Assembly: GCF_004217315.1 (NCBI RefSeq)
Contig: NZ_SGWR01000002.1
Span: 302,414-366,413, forward strand
DNA length: 64,000 bases
DNA from: Corticibacter populi
GTDB lineage: Bacteria; Pseudomonadota; Gammaproteobacteria; Burkholderiales; Burkholderiaceae_C
Reading direction: 5' to 3'
The notes under the pieces were generated by a model. The model had not been told where the DNA came from. It worked only from the letters and a program-made list of their open reading frames with translations, and made no database searches. The translations under genes and the position numbers were made by a program. This document shows, piece after piece, positions 55,860 to 63,621 of this stretch; position 1 is the first letter of the stretch; each line of letters opens with the position of its first letter.

Positions 55860-55894
55860 ATATGTACCAAAAGTAAATTACTATTGGTACATAT
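55860..55894. promoter_or_regulatory. nested palindromic operator upstream of the quinone reductase gene
   Basis: Outer arms ATATGTACCAA and TTGGTACATAT are perfect (11 bases). The 13-base spacer holds a second dyad, AGTAA-A-TTACT, sharing the same centre (55877). The whole 35 bases lie 22 bases before the quinone reductase start, and probably cover its promoter. The GTACC...GGTAC layout resembles sites of redox-sensing HxlR or TetR regulators; the flanking TetR genes are candidates. Confidence 0.6.
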
Positions 55895-55915
55895 AAACTC
55901 CTGCTGGAGATCAGC

Positions 55916-56512
55916 ATGCACGCACTCATCGTCCTCGCCCATCCCGCCCCTCACTCTCTCACCCACGCCATGGCCGCGGAAGTTGCCAACGGCATCGCCG
56001 CATGTGGTGCTTCGCATTCGAGCGAGATCGCCGACCTGGCCGCCGAAGGCTTCGATCCGCGCTTCACCCGGGCCGATCTGGCCGTGCATCTCCATCAGGC
56101 CGGGCCGCCCGCAGACGTCGCCGCCGAACATGCCCGGCTCGAACGCGCCGATGCGCTGGTGCTGGTCTACCCGATCTATTGGTGGTCCTTGCCGGCGCTG
56201 CTCAAGGGCTGGATCGACCGGGTGTTCACGCAGGGCTGGGCCTATGAGGACGATGCCGGCGGCAAGCTGGTGAAGAAGCTGCAGCGCCTGCAGGTTCACC
56301 TGATCGCCAGCGGCGGCGCGGACCAGCGCACCATGGCCCGGCATGGCTACTTCGGCGCGATGAAGACGCAGATCGACCATGGCATATTCGGCTATTGCGG
56401 CGCACGCGTGGCAACATCCGAGCTGCTGCTGGCATCCGATGCCGGCTTCCCCGGCGCACACCTCGATGCGGCCCGGGCCATCGGGCGCCGCATCTTTGCG
56501 CCACAGTCGTAA
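55916..56512 (+). CDS. NAD(P)H quinone oxidoreductase (flavodoxin-like fold)
   Basis: FAD- or FMN-dependent two-electron reductase (198 residues) of the MdaB/KefF/NQO1 group. Seen: HALIVLAHPAPHSLTHAMA at the flavin phosphate site, ERADALVLVYPIYWWSLPAL followed by LKGWIDRVFTQGWAY (the family's P-x-WWS...KGWxDRV motif), and a later IASGGADQRTMARHGY loop. It detoxifies quinones or electrophiles in the cytoplasm. It lies between two TetR genes behind a strong nested operator. Confidence 0.9.
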   Translation: MHALIVLAHPAPHSLTHAMAAEVANGIAACGASHSSEIADLAAEGFDPRFTRADLAVHLHQAGPPADVAAEHARLERADALVLVYPIYWWSLPALLKGWIDRVFTQGWAYEDDAGGKLVKKLQRLQVHLIASGGADQRTMARHGYFGAMKTQIDHGIFGYCGARVATSELLLASDAGFPGAHLDAARAIGRRIFAPQS

Positions 56513-56534
56513 CCCGTCCCGGAGACATTCACCC

Positions 56535-57137
56535 ATGACATCCGCCCCCGCCCGTCCAGCGACCCGGCAGCGCCTGCCCCGCGAACAGCGCGCACGCCAG
56601 CTGCTGGACGCCGCCTGGGCACTGGTCCGCGATGAGGGCTCGGACGCCCTGACACTCGGGCGCCTCGCCGAAGCGGCAGGCGTCACCAAACCGGTGGTCT
56701 ACGACCACTTCGGCACCCGCAACGGGCTCCTGCTGGCGCTCTACCAGGACTTCGATCGGCGCCAGACCGCGATCATCGACGCGGCCATCGCTGCAGCCCG
56801 CCCCACGCTGGAAGCCAAGGCGCAGGTGATCGCCTGCCGCTACGTCGCATGCGTGCTGACGCAGGGGCGCGAGATTCCCGGCGTGCTGGCCGCGCTCGGC
56901 GGCTCGCCGGAACTGGCGGCCGTCAAGCGCCAGTACCAGCGTGCTTTCATCGAAAAGTGCCAGGTGATCCTCGCGCCATTCAGCGGCCCCCAGGGCATTG
57001 CGCCGGCAAGCCTGTGGGCCATGCTGGGCGCTGCCGATGCACTCTCGGACACCGCCATCGCCGGTGACATCACCGAAGAGCAGGCCCGGGATGAACTGGC
57101 GCAGACCATCCTCGCCATGGTCGGGCGCAGCCATTGA
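56535..57137 (+). CDS. TetR-family regulator
   Basis: Repressor of 200 residues. The HTH is RQLLDAAWALVRDEGSDALT, LGRLAEAAGVTKPVVYDHFG, TRNGLLLALYQ. The C-terminal domain is of the TetR_C type (YVACVLTQGREIPGVLAALG). A GGAG site is 12-15 bases upstream. It is 22 bases after the quinone reductase gene, so probably in one transcript and a candidate regulator of the operator at 55860-55894. Confidence 0.87.
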   Translation: MTSAPARPATRQRLPREQRARQLLDAAWALVRDEGSDALTLGRLAEAAGVTKPVVYDHFGTRNGLLLALYQDFDRRQTAIIDAAIAAARPTLEAKAQVIACRYVACVLTQGREIPGVLAALGGSPELAAVKRQYQRAFIEKCQVILAPFSGPQGIAPASLWAMLGAADALSDTAIAGDITEEQARDELAQTILAMVGRSH

Positions 57138-57185
57138 GGCGATGGCCGGTCCGCTTCGCCGGATGACTTGGCGGCACTGCCCTCG

Positions 57186-57284
57186 GAACCTGTTCAAAAT
57201 CTTTTCGTGGGCCACCCAGGAGGTCAAAGAGGCCGTGGGCAGGGCGGGCAACGTGGCCCGCGAAAAGATCGTGTACGGGTTTTC
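57186..57284. repeat. full-length intergenic palindromic repeat, copy B
   Basis: A 99-base element beginning GAACCTGTTC with inner arms ATCTTTTCGTGGGCCAC (57199-57215) and its near-perfect complement (57253-57269, one mismatch). The left half shares GAACCTGTT, TTTTCGTGG and CACCCAGGAGG with copy A. It fills the convergent gap between the TetR gene and xdhC, and its right end overlaps the xdhC stop codon by 2 bases. Confidence 0.82.
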
Positions 57285-58359
57285 AGCGCGACTGCAGCAG
57301 CTGCGCGGCAATCGCCACGGCGATGACTTCGGGCTCCTTGCCCTCGATGCCGGCCACGCCCACCGGACAGGTCATGCGCGCGATCTGCGCGTCATCGACA
57401 CCGCGCGCGCGCAGGCGCTGCGTGAAGCTCAGGCGCTTGGTCTGCGAGCCGATCAGGCCGAAGAAGCGGAAGTCGCCACGTGCCAGGATGCGCCGGCTCA
57501 ATTCGAAGTCCAGTGCGTGATCGTGCGTCAGCACCACGAAGGCGGCGCCTGGCGGCGCCGCGCCGACCTCGTCTTCGGGCGTATCGGTACAGCAGACCTG
57601 GATGTGGGGCGCCACCTGCGCCGGAAACGCCTCGATACGGCTGTCCACCCAGCTCACGCGCATGGGCAGACCGGCGAGTATCCGCACCAGCGCACGGCCG
57701 ACATGACCGGCGCCAAACAGCCACACCGGCATGGGAGGCTGTGGTGCGCAATCCAGCAGCGTCCAGCCGGTCCCGGACTGCGGACCGAACAACAGCGCCG
57801 GATCGGCCGGTCCTTCTCCGCTGGCAACCTGCAGGGATGCGAGGGCCTGCTGCAGGGCTGCGGGAAGACCGTGCAGCGCCGCAGTGTCATCGAGCGCCAG
57901 CACGCGCACCGGCATCGGCTCGCGCATTGCGTCCTGCCCTGCCATCCCGGCGCCCTGCACCACCCTGCACCAGCGCACGCCGCAGCGCTGCCACTGCAGC
58001 GCCTGCTGCAGCCAGGCCAAATCGGGCGGTCCCAGCCGCTCGAACAGCAATCGCACCGCACCGCCACAGCACTGCCCGAGGCTCGCGCCCAGCGCAAAGC
58101 GCTGCAGTTGGGGTGTTGGAGGAAGGGATGACAAGGCCTCGGTAGCCGTACCGGCCTGTGCCAGCATCCGGCGTGCCTGCTGGATGGCCTGGTATTCCAG
58201 ATGACCGCCGCCGATGCTGCCCGACAGCCCGCCTGCGCCCACCAGCAGGTGCGCCCCCGCCTCGCGCGGCGCCGAGCCGGTGGTGGCCGCCACCGTCACG
58301 AGCACTGCCGCCTGGCCTTGCTGTGCCAGCGCGAGCGCCGACTCAAGCCAGTCGTTCAT
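57283..58359 (-). CDS. xdhC: xanthine dehydrogenase accessory protein XdhC
   Basis: Binds molybdenum cofactor, protects it and hands it to XdhB after sulfuration; itself not part of the final enzyme. The 358 residues show an N-terminal XdhC/CoxI domain (AAVLVTVAATTGSAPREAGA, GSIGGGHLEYQAIQQAR, LGASLGQCCGGAVRLLFE) and a C-terminal Rossmann domain (MPVWLFGAGHVGRALVRILA, ALDFELSRRILARGDFRFFG, LIGSQTKR). It overlaps xdhB by 17 bases as the last gene of the leftward xdhABC operon. Confidence 0.93.
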   Translation of the reverse strand: MNDWLESALALAQQGQAAVLVTVAATTGSAPREAGAHLLVGAGGLSGSIGGGHLEYQAIQQARRMLAQAGTATEALSSLPPTPQLQRFALGASLGQCCGGAVRLLFERLGPPDLAWLQQALQWQRCGVRWCRVVQGAGMAGQDAMREPMPVRVLALDDTAALHGLPAALQQALASLQVASGEGPADPALLFGPQSGTGWTLLDCAPQPPMPVWLFGAGHVGRALVRILAGLPMRVSWVDSRIEAFPAQVAPHIQVCCTDTPEDEVGAAPPGAAFVVLTHDHALDFELSRRILARGDFRFFGLIGSQTKRLSFTQRLRARGVDDAQIARMTCPVGVAGIEGKEPEVIAVAIAAQLLQSR

Positions 58360-60781
58360 AGTGCAACGTGACGCCGGGCGCCTCGGTCACCCCGGCGCGC
58401 ACGGCATCGACGGCATCGAGAATGGCCTCGGGGGTGGCCGGCGCGCGCAGCGGCGGCTGCACGCGGTGCCCGCCCACGCTGGAGACGGCATCGCGCAGCG
58501 CCATCAGCACCGAGAACGGCAGCAGCAGCGGCGGCTCGCCGGTGGCCTTGGAGCGCAGCACGGTCTCCTGCGGGTTGGGCCGCTGGAACAGCCGCGTGCG
58601 GAACTCGGCCGGGCAGTCGTGAATGGCCGGGATCTTGTAGGTGGAGGGCGCATGCGTGGTCAGGCGCCCTTCGCGGTTCCAGACCAATTCTTCGCTGGTG
58701 AGCCAGCCCATGCCCTGGATGAAGCCGCCTTCGACCTGGCCGATGTCGATGGCCGGGTTGATGGAGTTGCCCGCGTCGTAGAGCAGATCGGTGCGCAGCA
58801 GCCGCCATTCGCCCGTGAGGGTGTCGACCAGCACCTCGGAGACGCCGGCCGCATAGGCGTAGTAGTAGAACGGGTTGCCGGTGAGGGTCCTGGCATCCCA
58901 GTGCAGGCCCGGCGTGGCGTAGAAGCCGTCGGACCAGAGCTGCACGCGCGCCAGATAGGCCTGGGCCACCACGTCGGCAAACGGCAGGCTGCACGCTCCC
59001 TGCGCGCCGTGCAGCGCCACGGCGCCATCGGCAAAGCGCACGCGCGCGGCATCCTCGGCGGCACCGCCCAGCAGCGGCGCTGCAAAGGCGGCCAGGCGCG
59101 CGCGGATCTGCCGCGCCGCGTCCTCGGCGGCCTTGCCGTTGAGGTCCGAGCCGGTCGAGGCCGCCGTGGCCGAGGTGTTGGCGACCTTGCTGGTGTCGGC
59201 CGCGCTGGCGCGCACCTGCGCCAGCGGCACGCCCAGCGTGTGCGCCACCACCTGCGCGACCTTGGTGTTGAGGCCCTGGCCCATTTCCGTGCCACCGTGG
59301 CTGACGAGCACGGAACCGTCCGTGTACACGTGCACCAGCGCGCCGGCCTGGTTGAAGTGCGGCACATTGAAGGAGATGCCGAATTTCACCGGCGTGAGCG
59401 CCAGCCCTTTCTTGAGCACCGGGCTGCCGGCGTTGAAGCGGGCGATGGCCGCGCGCCGCGCGTGGTAGTCGCTGGTGGCGACCAGTTCATCGACCATCTC
59501 GCCGATGATGTTGTCCCGCACCACCTGCAGGTAGGGCGTGACATTGCGCTCGGTGGTGCCGTAGAAGTTGATGCGGCGCACCGCCAGCGCGTCCATGCCC
59601 AGCTGGCGGGCAATGCTGTCGATGATGTATTCCATCATGATGGCGCCCTGTGGCCCGCCAAAGCCGCGAAACGCCGTGTTCGACTGCGTGTGGGTGCGGC
59701 AGCCGAAGGCGCGGATGTCGGCATCGCCAAGGTAGTAGGCGTTGTCGAAGTGGCACACGGCGCGGGTGATGACCGGTGGCGTCAGATCGGTGGAGAATCC
59801 CGCGCGCGCGGCCATCTCCACCTTCGCGGCGAGGATACGGCCGGTGTCGTCGAAGCCCACCGCGTAGTCGTAGACGAAGTCGTGGCGCTTGCCGGTGATC
59901 ATCATGTCGTCGTCGCGGTCGGGCCGCAGCTTGACGGGCCGGCCAAAGCGGCGCGCCGCCAGCGCCGCGATGCAGGCGAAGATGCCCGACTGCGATTCCT
60001 TGCCCCCAAAGCCGCCGCCCATGCGGCGGATCTCCACCACCACCTGGTTGCTCGCCAGCTGCAGGCAATGCGCCACCAGGTGCTGCATTTCGGTGGGGTG
60101 CTGGGTGGAGCACCACAGCTGCATGCAACCGTCTTCGCGGGGCACGGCGTAGCTGATCTGTCCTTCCAGGTAGAACTGCTCCTGCCCGCCCACCGACCAG
60201 GTGCCGCGCAGCACGTGCGGCGCGCTGGCGAGCTTCTCCTCGGGGCTGCCACGCACCAGCACCAGCGGCGGCACCACCAGCTCGCCGGCGGCCTTGGCGG
60301 CGCGGATGTCCAGCACGGCCGGCAGCTCCTCGTATTCCACCCTGGCCTTGCGCGCGGCGCGCCGCGCCGCTTCCTGGCTGGTGGCCACCACCGCGAACAT
60401 GGGCTGGCCGACGAACTTCACCACACCATCGGCCAGGATCGGGTCGTCGTGCAGGATCGGCCCGCAATCGTTGCTGCCGGGGATGTCGCCGGCCTGCAGC
60501 ACGCCCACCACGCCGGGCATGGCCTGCACTTCGGTGAAGTCGATGGCCAGGATGCGCGCATGCGCCTTGGCCGACATGCCGATGGCCGCGTGCAGCGTGC
60601 CGGCCAGCTCGGGCATGTCGTCCACGTAGGTGGCGCTGCCACTGACGTGCAGGTGCGCCGATTCGTGCGCCTCGCTGCGGCTGTAGAGCACCCGCGGCTT
60701 GGTTGCCGCGTCGGGCATGCCGGCGCTTTCCGGGCTGATCTCGGGGGGCGCGGGAAGAAGGGCTTCCTGGGGTTGGTTCAT
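58343..60781 (-). CDS. xdhB: xanthine dehydrogenase molybdopterin subunit XdhB
   Basis: Catalytic subunit (812 residues) holding molybdopterin, oxidising hypoxanthine and xanthine to urate. Motifs: HLHVSGSATYVDDMPELAGT near the start, EGQISYAVPREDG, RRMGGGFGGKESQS (cofactor site), TAFRGFGGPQGAIMMEYIID (substrate-site Arg/Phe region) and GGTEMGQGLNTKVAQVVAHT. The length matches bacterial XdhB. It is 48 bases after xdhA. Confidence 0.95.
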   Translation of the reverse strand: MNQPQEALLPAPPEISPESAGMPDAATKPRVLYSRSEAHESAHLHVSGSATYVDDMPELAGTLHAAIGMSAKAHARILAIDFTEVQAMPGVVGVLQAGDIPGSNDCGPILHDDPILADGVVKFVGQPMFAVVATSQEAARRAARKARVEYEELPAVLDIRAAKAAGELVVPPLVLVRGSPEEKLASAPHVLRGTWSVGGQEQFYLEGQISYAVPREDGCMQLWCSTQHPTEMQHLVAHCLQLASNQVVVEIRRMGGGFGGKESQSGIFACIAALAARRFGRPVKLRPDRDDDMMITGKRHDFVYDYAVGFDDTGRILAAKVEMAARAGFSTDLTPPVITRAVCHFDNAYYLGDADIRAFGCRTHTQSNTAFRGFGGPQGAIMMEYIIDSIARQLGMDALAVRRINFYGTTERNVTPYLQVVRDNIIGEMVDELVATSDYHARRAAIARFNAGSPVLKKGLALTPVKFGISFNVPHFNQAGALVHVYTDGSVLVSHGGTEMGQGLNTKVAQVVAHTLGVPLAQVRASAADTSKVANTSATAASTGSDLNGKAAEDAARQIRARLAAFAAPLLGGAAEDAARVRFADGAVALHGAQGACSLPFADVVAQAYLARVQLWSDGFYATPGLHWDARTLTGNPFYYYAYAAGVSEVLVDTLTGEWRLLRTDLLYDAGNSINPAIDIGQVEGGFIQGMGWLTSEELVWNREGRLTTHAPSTYKIPAIHDCPAEFRTRLFQRPNPQETVLRSKATGEPPLLLPFSVLMALRDAVSSVGGHRVQPPLRAPATPEAILDAVDAVRAGVTEAPGVTLHYERLA

Positions 60782-60829
60782 GGCGTGCCTCTTGTACCTC
60801 TTGGGCCTCTTGGCGGTTGTGCGGTTTAC

Positions 60830-62461
60830 TCAGGCCTGATTGGCGAGTCCGGCGAGGCCGGTGCGATCGGCAATGTCCGCGAATACGTTCACGGCCTCGG
60901 CGGGCAGCGCCGCGTGCTGCCGGGTCTCCAGGTAGAAGCGGCGCAGCAGGTTGGCCGCCGCGCGCTGGCGATAGGCGGCGCTGGCGCGCATGTCGCCCAG
61001 CGGCCGGTAATCCTGCGCCAGTGCAGCGCAGGCCTGCTCCAGGGCGTCCTCATCCCAGCGCCGGCCGCGCAGCGCGGCTTCGGCCTGCGCGGCGCGGCGC
61101 GGGGTGGCGGCCATGCCGCCAAAGGCGATGCGCGCCGCACCGATGCGGCCATCGGGCGCCAGCACCAGCGCGAAGGCGCTGCAGACCGCCGAGATGTCGC
61201 TGTCGTAACGCTTGGAGAGCTTGTAGGTGCGAAAGCGCAGGCCTTGCGCACGCGGCGGGATCTCGACGGCGGCGACGATCTCGTCGGCCGCCAGGTCCTT
61301 CTTCATGTAATCCAGGTAGAAATCCTCCAGCGCCAGCACCCGCTCGGCGCGCAGGCTCTGCAGCACCACGCGGGCGCCCAGAGCAATCAGCGGCGGCATG
61401 GAATCGCCGATGGGCGAGCCATTGGCGACGTTGCCGCCGAGCGTGCCGGCATTGCGCACCGGCGTGGAAGCAAAGCGCTCCCACAGCTCGGCCAGCTCCG
61501 GGTAGCGCCCGGCGATGGCGGCATAGGCGGCATTGAGGCTCACGGCCGCGCCGATGCGCAGGCCGCCATCGGCAGCGGTGGTCATGGCCTGCAGCTCGGC
61601 CACTGCGCCGGTGTGGATCAGGTCGCCCAGTTCGCGGAACTGCTTGGTGACCCACAGGCCCACGTCCGTGCCGCCAGCCACCAACGTGGCCTGCGGCTTC
61701 TGTGCGCGCAGCGCCAGCAACTGGGCCAGGTTTCGCGGCAGGTGGCAGTGCGCATCGGCGGCCTGGTAGTCGAGCGCGGCCGCCGCGCGCCGCTGACGCA
61801 ATGCCAGCAGGGCAGCACGGATGGCCGCACGGTCGAGGTGCACGGCGGGCTCGGCAAACATGGCTTCACCCGCATCCAGAATCGGCCGGTAGCCGGTGCA
61901 ACGGCACAGGTTGCCGGTCAGCGCGCTGGCAATCTCGGCGCGGGAGGGCGGCTGCCCCTGTGGTCCAGGCTGCCCGGCCGATGGGCCGCAGACCTGCTGG
62001 CCCGCGCAACCGCCTGCACAGCGTGCGCCACCGGACGATGGGCTGGCGGGCGCATCTTCGGGCCGGCGCTCGTAGAGCTGCCACAGCGACATCACGAAGC
62101 CCGGCGTGCAAAAGCCGCACTGCGAGCCATGGTGCTCGACCATGGCCTTTTGCACCGGGTGCAGCGCGCCATCGGCCAGTGCGCGCAGGTATTCCACCGT
62201 GAACACCGCCTTGCCATCGAGCGTGGGCAGCAGCTGGATGCAGGCGTTGACGCTGGCCAGCTGCAACGCATCGCCCTGCGTGGCATCGAGCGCGCCGACC
62301 ACCACCGTGCAGGCGCCGCAGTCGCCCTCGGCACAGCCCTCCTTGGTGCCCTTGAGGCCGCGCTGGCCGCGCAGCCAGGCCAGCAGGGTCGTGGTCACCG
62401 GCAAGCCGTGGATCTCGACCGGCTCGGCGTTCAGGAGAAGGCGGATGGGCGGGTTCGTCAT
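60830..62461 (-). CDS. xdhA: xanthine dehydrogenase Fe-S/FAD subunit XdhA with Cys-rich insertion
   Basis: Electron-transfer subunit (543 residues). Cluster 1 uses Cys43, 48, 51 and 74 (EGCAEGDCGACT); cluster 2 uses Cys115/118 (SQCGFCTPG) and Cys186/188 (NLCRCTGYRP). Unusual: the two halves of cluster 2 are 67 residues apart instead of about 32, owing to a Pro/Gly/Ser-rich insertion (about 134-172) with three more Cys (148, 152, 158). The FAD domain starts near residue 240 (ATLVAGGTDVGLWVTKQFRE; NVANGSPIGDSMPPLIALGA). It is the first gene of xdhABC. Start MTNPPIRL chosen at the conserved beta-grasp opening. Confidence 0.93.
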   Translation of the reverse strand: MTNPPIRLLLNAEPVEIHGLPVTTTLLAWLRGQRGLKGTKEGCAEGDCGACTVVVGALDATQGDALQLASVNACIQLLPTLDGKAVFTVEYLRALADGALHPVQKAMVEHHGSQCGFCTPGFVMSLWQLYERRPEDAPASPSSGGARCAGGCAGQQVCGPSAGQPGPQGQPPSRAEIASALTGNLCRCTGYRPILDAGEAMFAEPAVHLDRAAIRAALLALRQRRAAAALDYQAADAHCHLPRNLAQLLALRAQKPQATLVAGGTDVGLWVTKQFRELGDLIHTGAVAELQAMTTAADGGLRIGAAVSLNAAYAAIAGRYPELAELWERFASTPVRNAGTLGGNVANGSPIGDSMPPLIALGARVVLQSLRAERVLALEDFYLDYMKKDLAADEIVAAVEIPPRAQGLRFRTYKLSKRYDSDISAVCSAFALVLAPDGRIGAARIAFGGMAATPRRAAQAEAALRGRRWDEDALEQACAALAQDYRPLGDMRASAAYRQRAAANLLRRFYLETRQHAALPAEAVNVFADIADRTGLAGLANQA

Positions 62462-62620
62462 GGTTAGTTTTTTTCTGTTCGGGATGATCGGCGGCACCGG
62501 TGCCGCCAGCTGCCATCACACATCGGAGGGCGTTGACGCAAAATCCTGCAAAAACGATGCCAATGTACCTTGGTGCCAGATCCAAGCAGGCCTGGCTTGC
62601 ATGCTCGCGACGTCACGACG

Positions 62621-63610
62621 TCACAACTGCAGTACCAGTCTGGCGGAACGGCTGCGCGAACAGCACAGGGCAATCTGCTGGCATGGCGCGGATTTCTCCG
62701 CCTCACTCTGCACGCCGTCCCGGTGTTCGACGTCGCCGGCACTGACCGGCGTGAGGCAGGCGCCGCAGATGCCCATCTCGCACGACAGCGGAATCTCCAC
62801 ACCCTGGGATTGCAGAACGGACGCAATGCTCTGCCCGGGGGGAACCACGAATGCCTGGCCGGTCGATGCCAGCTCCACCTCGAATGGCGCTTCCTCCTCT
62901 GCCAATCCGGATGATACGGCGGCGGCCGGAAGGCCGAAGGCCTCCTGGTGCAACTGATCCATCGGCCAGCCGGCGGCGTGGGCCTGTGCCTGCACATGGT
63001 CCATGAATCCGTGCGGCCCGCACACATAGAGGTGGGTGCTGCAGCCGGGTGCGGCCAGGCATGCCGGCCGCCCGGCCCGCAGCGAATCGCCCTCCGCGCT
63101 GCAGTGCAGGTGAACGGTGCCGTGCCTGAAGCCTCGGCCCCATTGCCGCGCAAAGGCGGCCTCGCTGCGCCGGCGCACGTAGTAATGCAGTTCGAAGGAC
63201 TGGCCGCCCTGCTCCAGCGCCCAGGCCATGGAGAGCAGCGGCGTGATGCCGATGCCCCCGGCCATCAGGATGCTGTGCGCGGCAGGCTCCAGCCTGAACA
63301 GGTTGCGTGGCGCGCCGATGCGCAACCGGTCGCCGACGCGCAGGCGCTCATGCACATACCGGGAGCCTCCGCGCGAGGCGCCCTCCTTGCGAATGCACAA
63401 GGTGTAGAAGTCCCGCTGGTGGGGGGCACTGGCAATGGAGTACTGGCGCGTCATTCCGGTCGGAAGGTGCAGATCCACATGGGCGCCGGCATCGAATGCC
63501 GGCAGCGGCCCGTGGCCTTCGGGCGGGATCAGCCGCACGGCCAGATTGCCCTGCCCCTGGGCCACGAGCGCATCGACCTGCACGTCGATCAGCGAGGAAC
63601 TGGTGCTCAT
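62621..63610 (-). CDS. PDR/VanB-type oxidoreductase (oxygenase reductase)
   Basis: Reductase component (329 residues) of an aromatic-ring oxygenase of the phthalate dioxygenase reductase type: FMN domain, NAD domain, then C-terminal ferredoxin. Seen: GMTRQYSIASAPHQRDFYTL (FMN-binding RxYS), LMAGGIGITPLLSMAWAL (NAD-binding) and C-terminal cluster ligands LSCEMGICGACL plus a further Cys near the end. A Cys pair and Ser/Arg-rich tail (ALCCSRSRSARLVLQL) closes it. The oxygenase gene lies directly upstream (gap 11 bases). The 160 bases before xdhA hold no gene. Confidence 0.88.
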   Translation of the reverse strand: MSTSSSLIDVQVDALVAQGQGNLAVRLIPPEGHGPLPAFDAGAHVDLHLPTGMTRQYSIASAPHQRDFYTLCIRKEGASRGGSRYVHERLRVGDRLRIGAPRNLFRLEPAAHSILMAGGIGITPLLSMAWALEQGGQSFELHYYVRRRSEAAFARQWGRGFRHGTVHLHCSAEGDSLRAGRPACLAAPGCSTHLYVCGPHGFMDHVQAQAHAAGWPMDQLHQEAFGLPAAAVSSGLAEEEAPFEVELASTGQAFVVPPGQSIASVLQSQGVEIPLSCEMGICGACLTPVSAGDVEHRDGVQSEAEKSAPCQQIALCCSRSRSARLVLQL

Positions 63611-63621
63611 GTGTTCCACCT

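Noticed and set aside
60830-62461. XdhA insertion considered as a sequencing frameshift
   Set aside because: The frame resumes correctly with NLCRCTGYRP and the inserted stretch keeps the local codon bias, so a frameshift is not needed.
58214-62467. Very long open frame on the + strand opposite xdhA-xdhB
   Set aside because: It is antisense to two well-supported genes; the length results from their GC-rich third positions. Its translation is rich in His, Arg and Ala with no domain.
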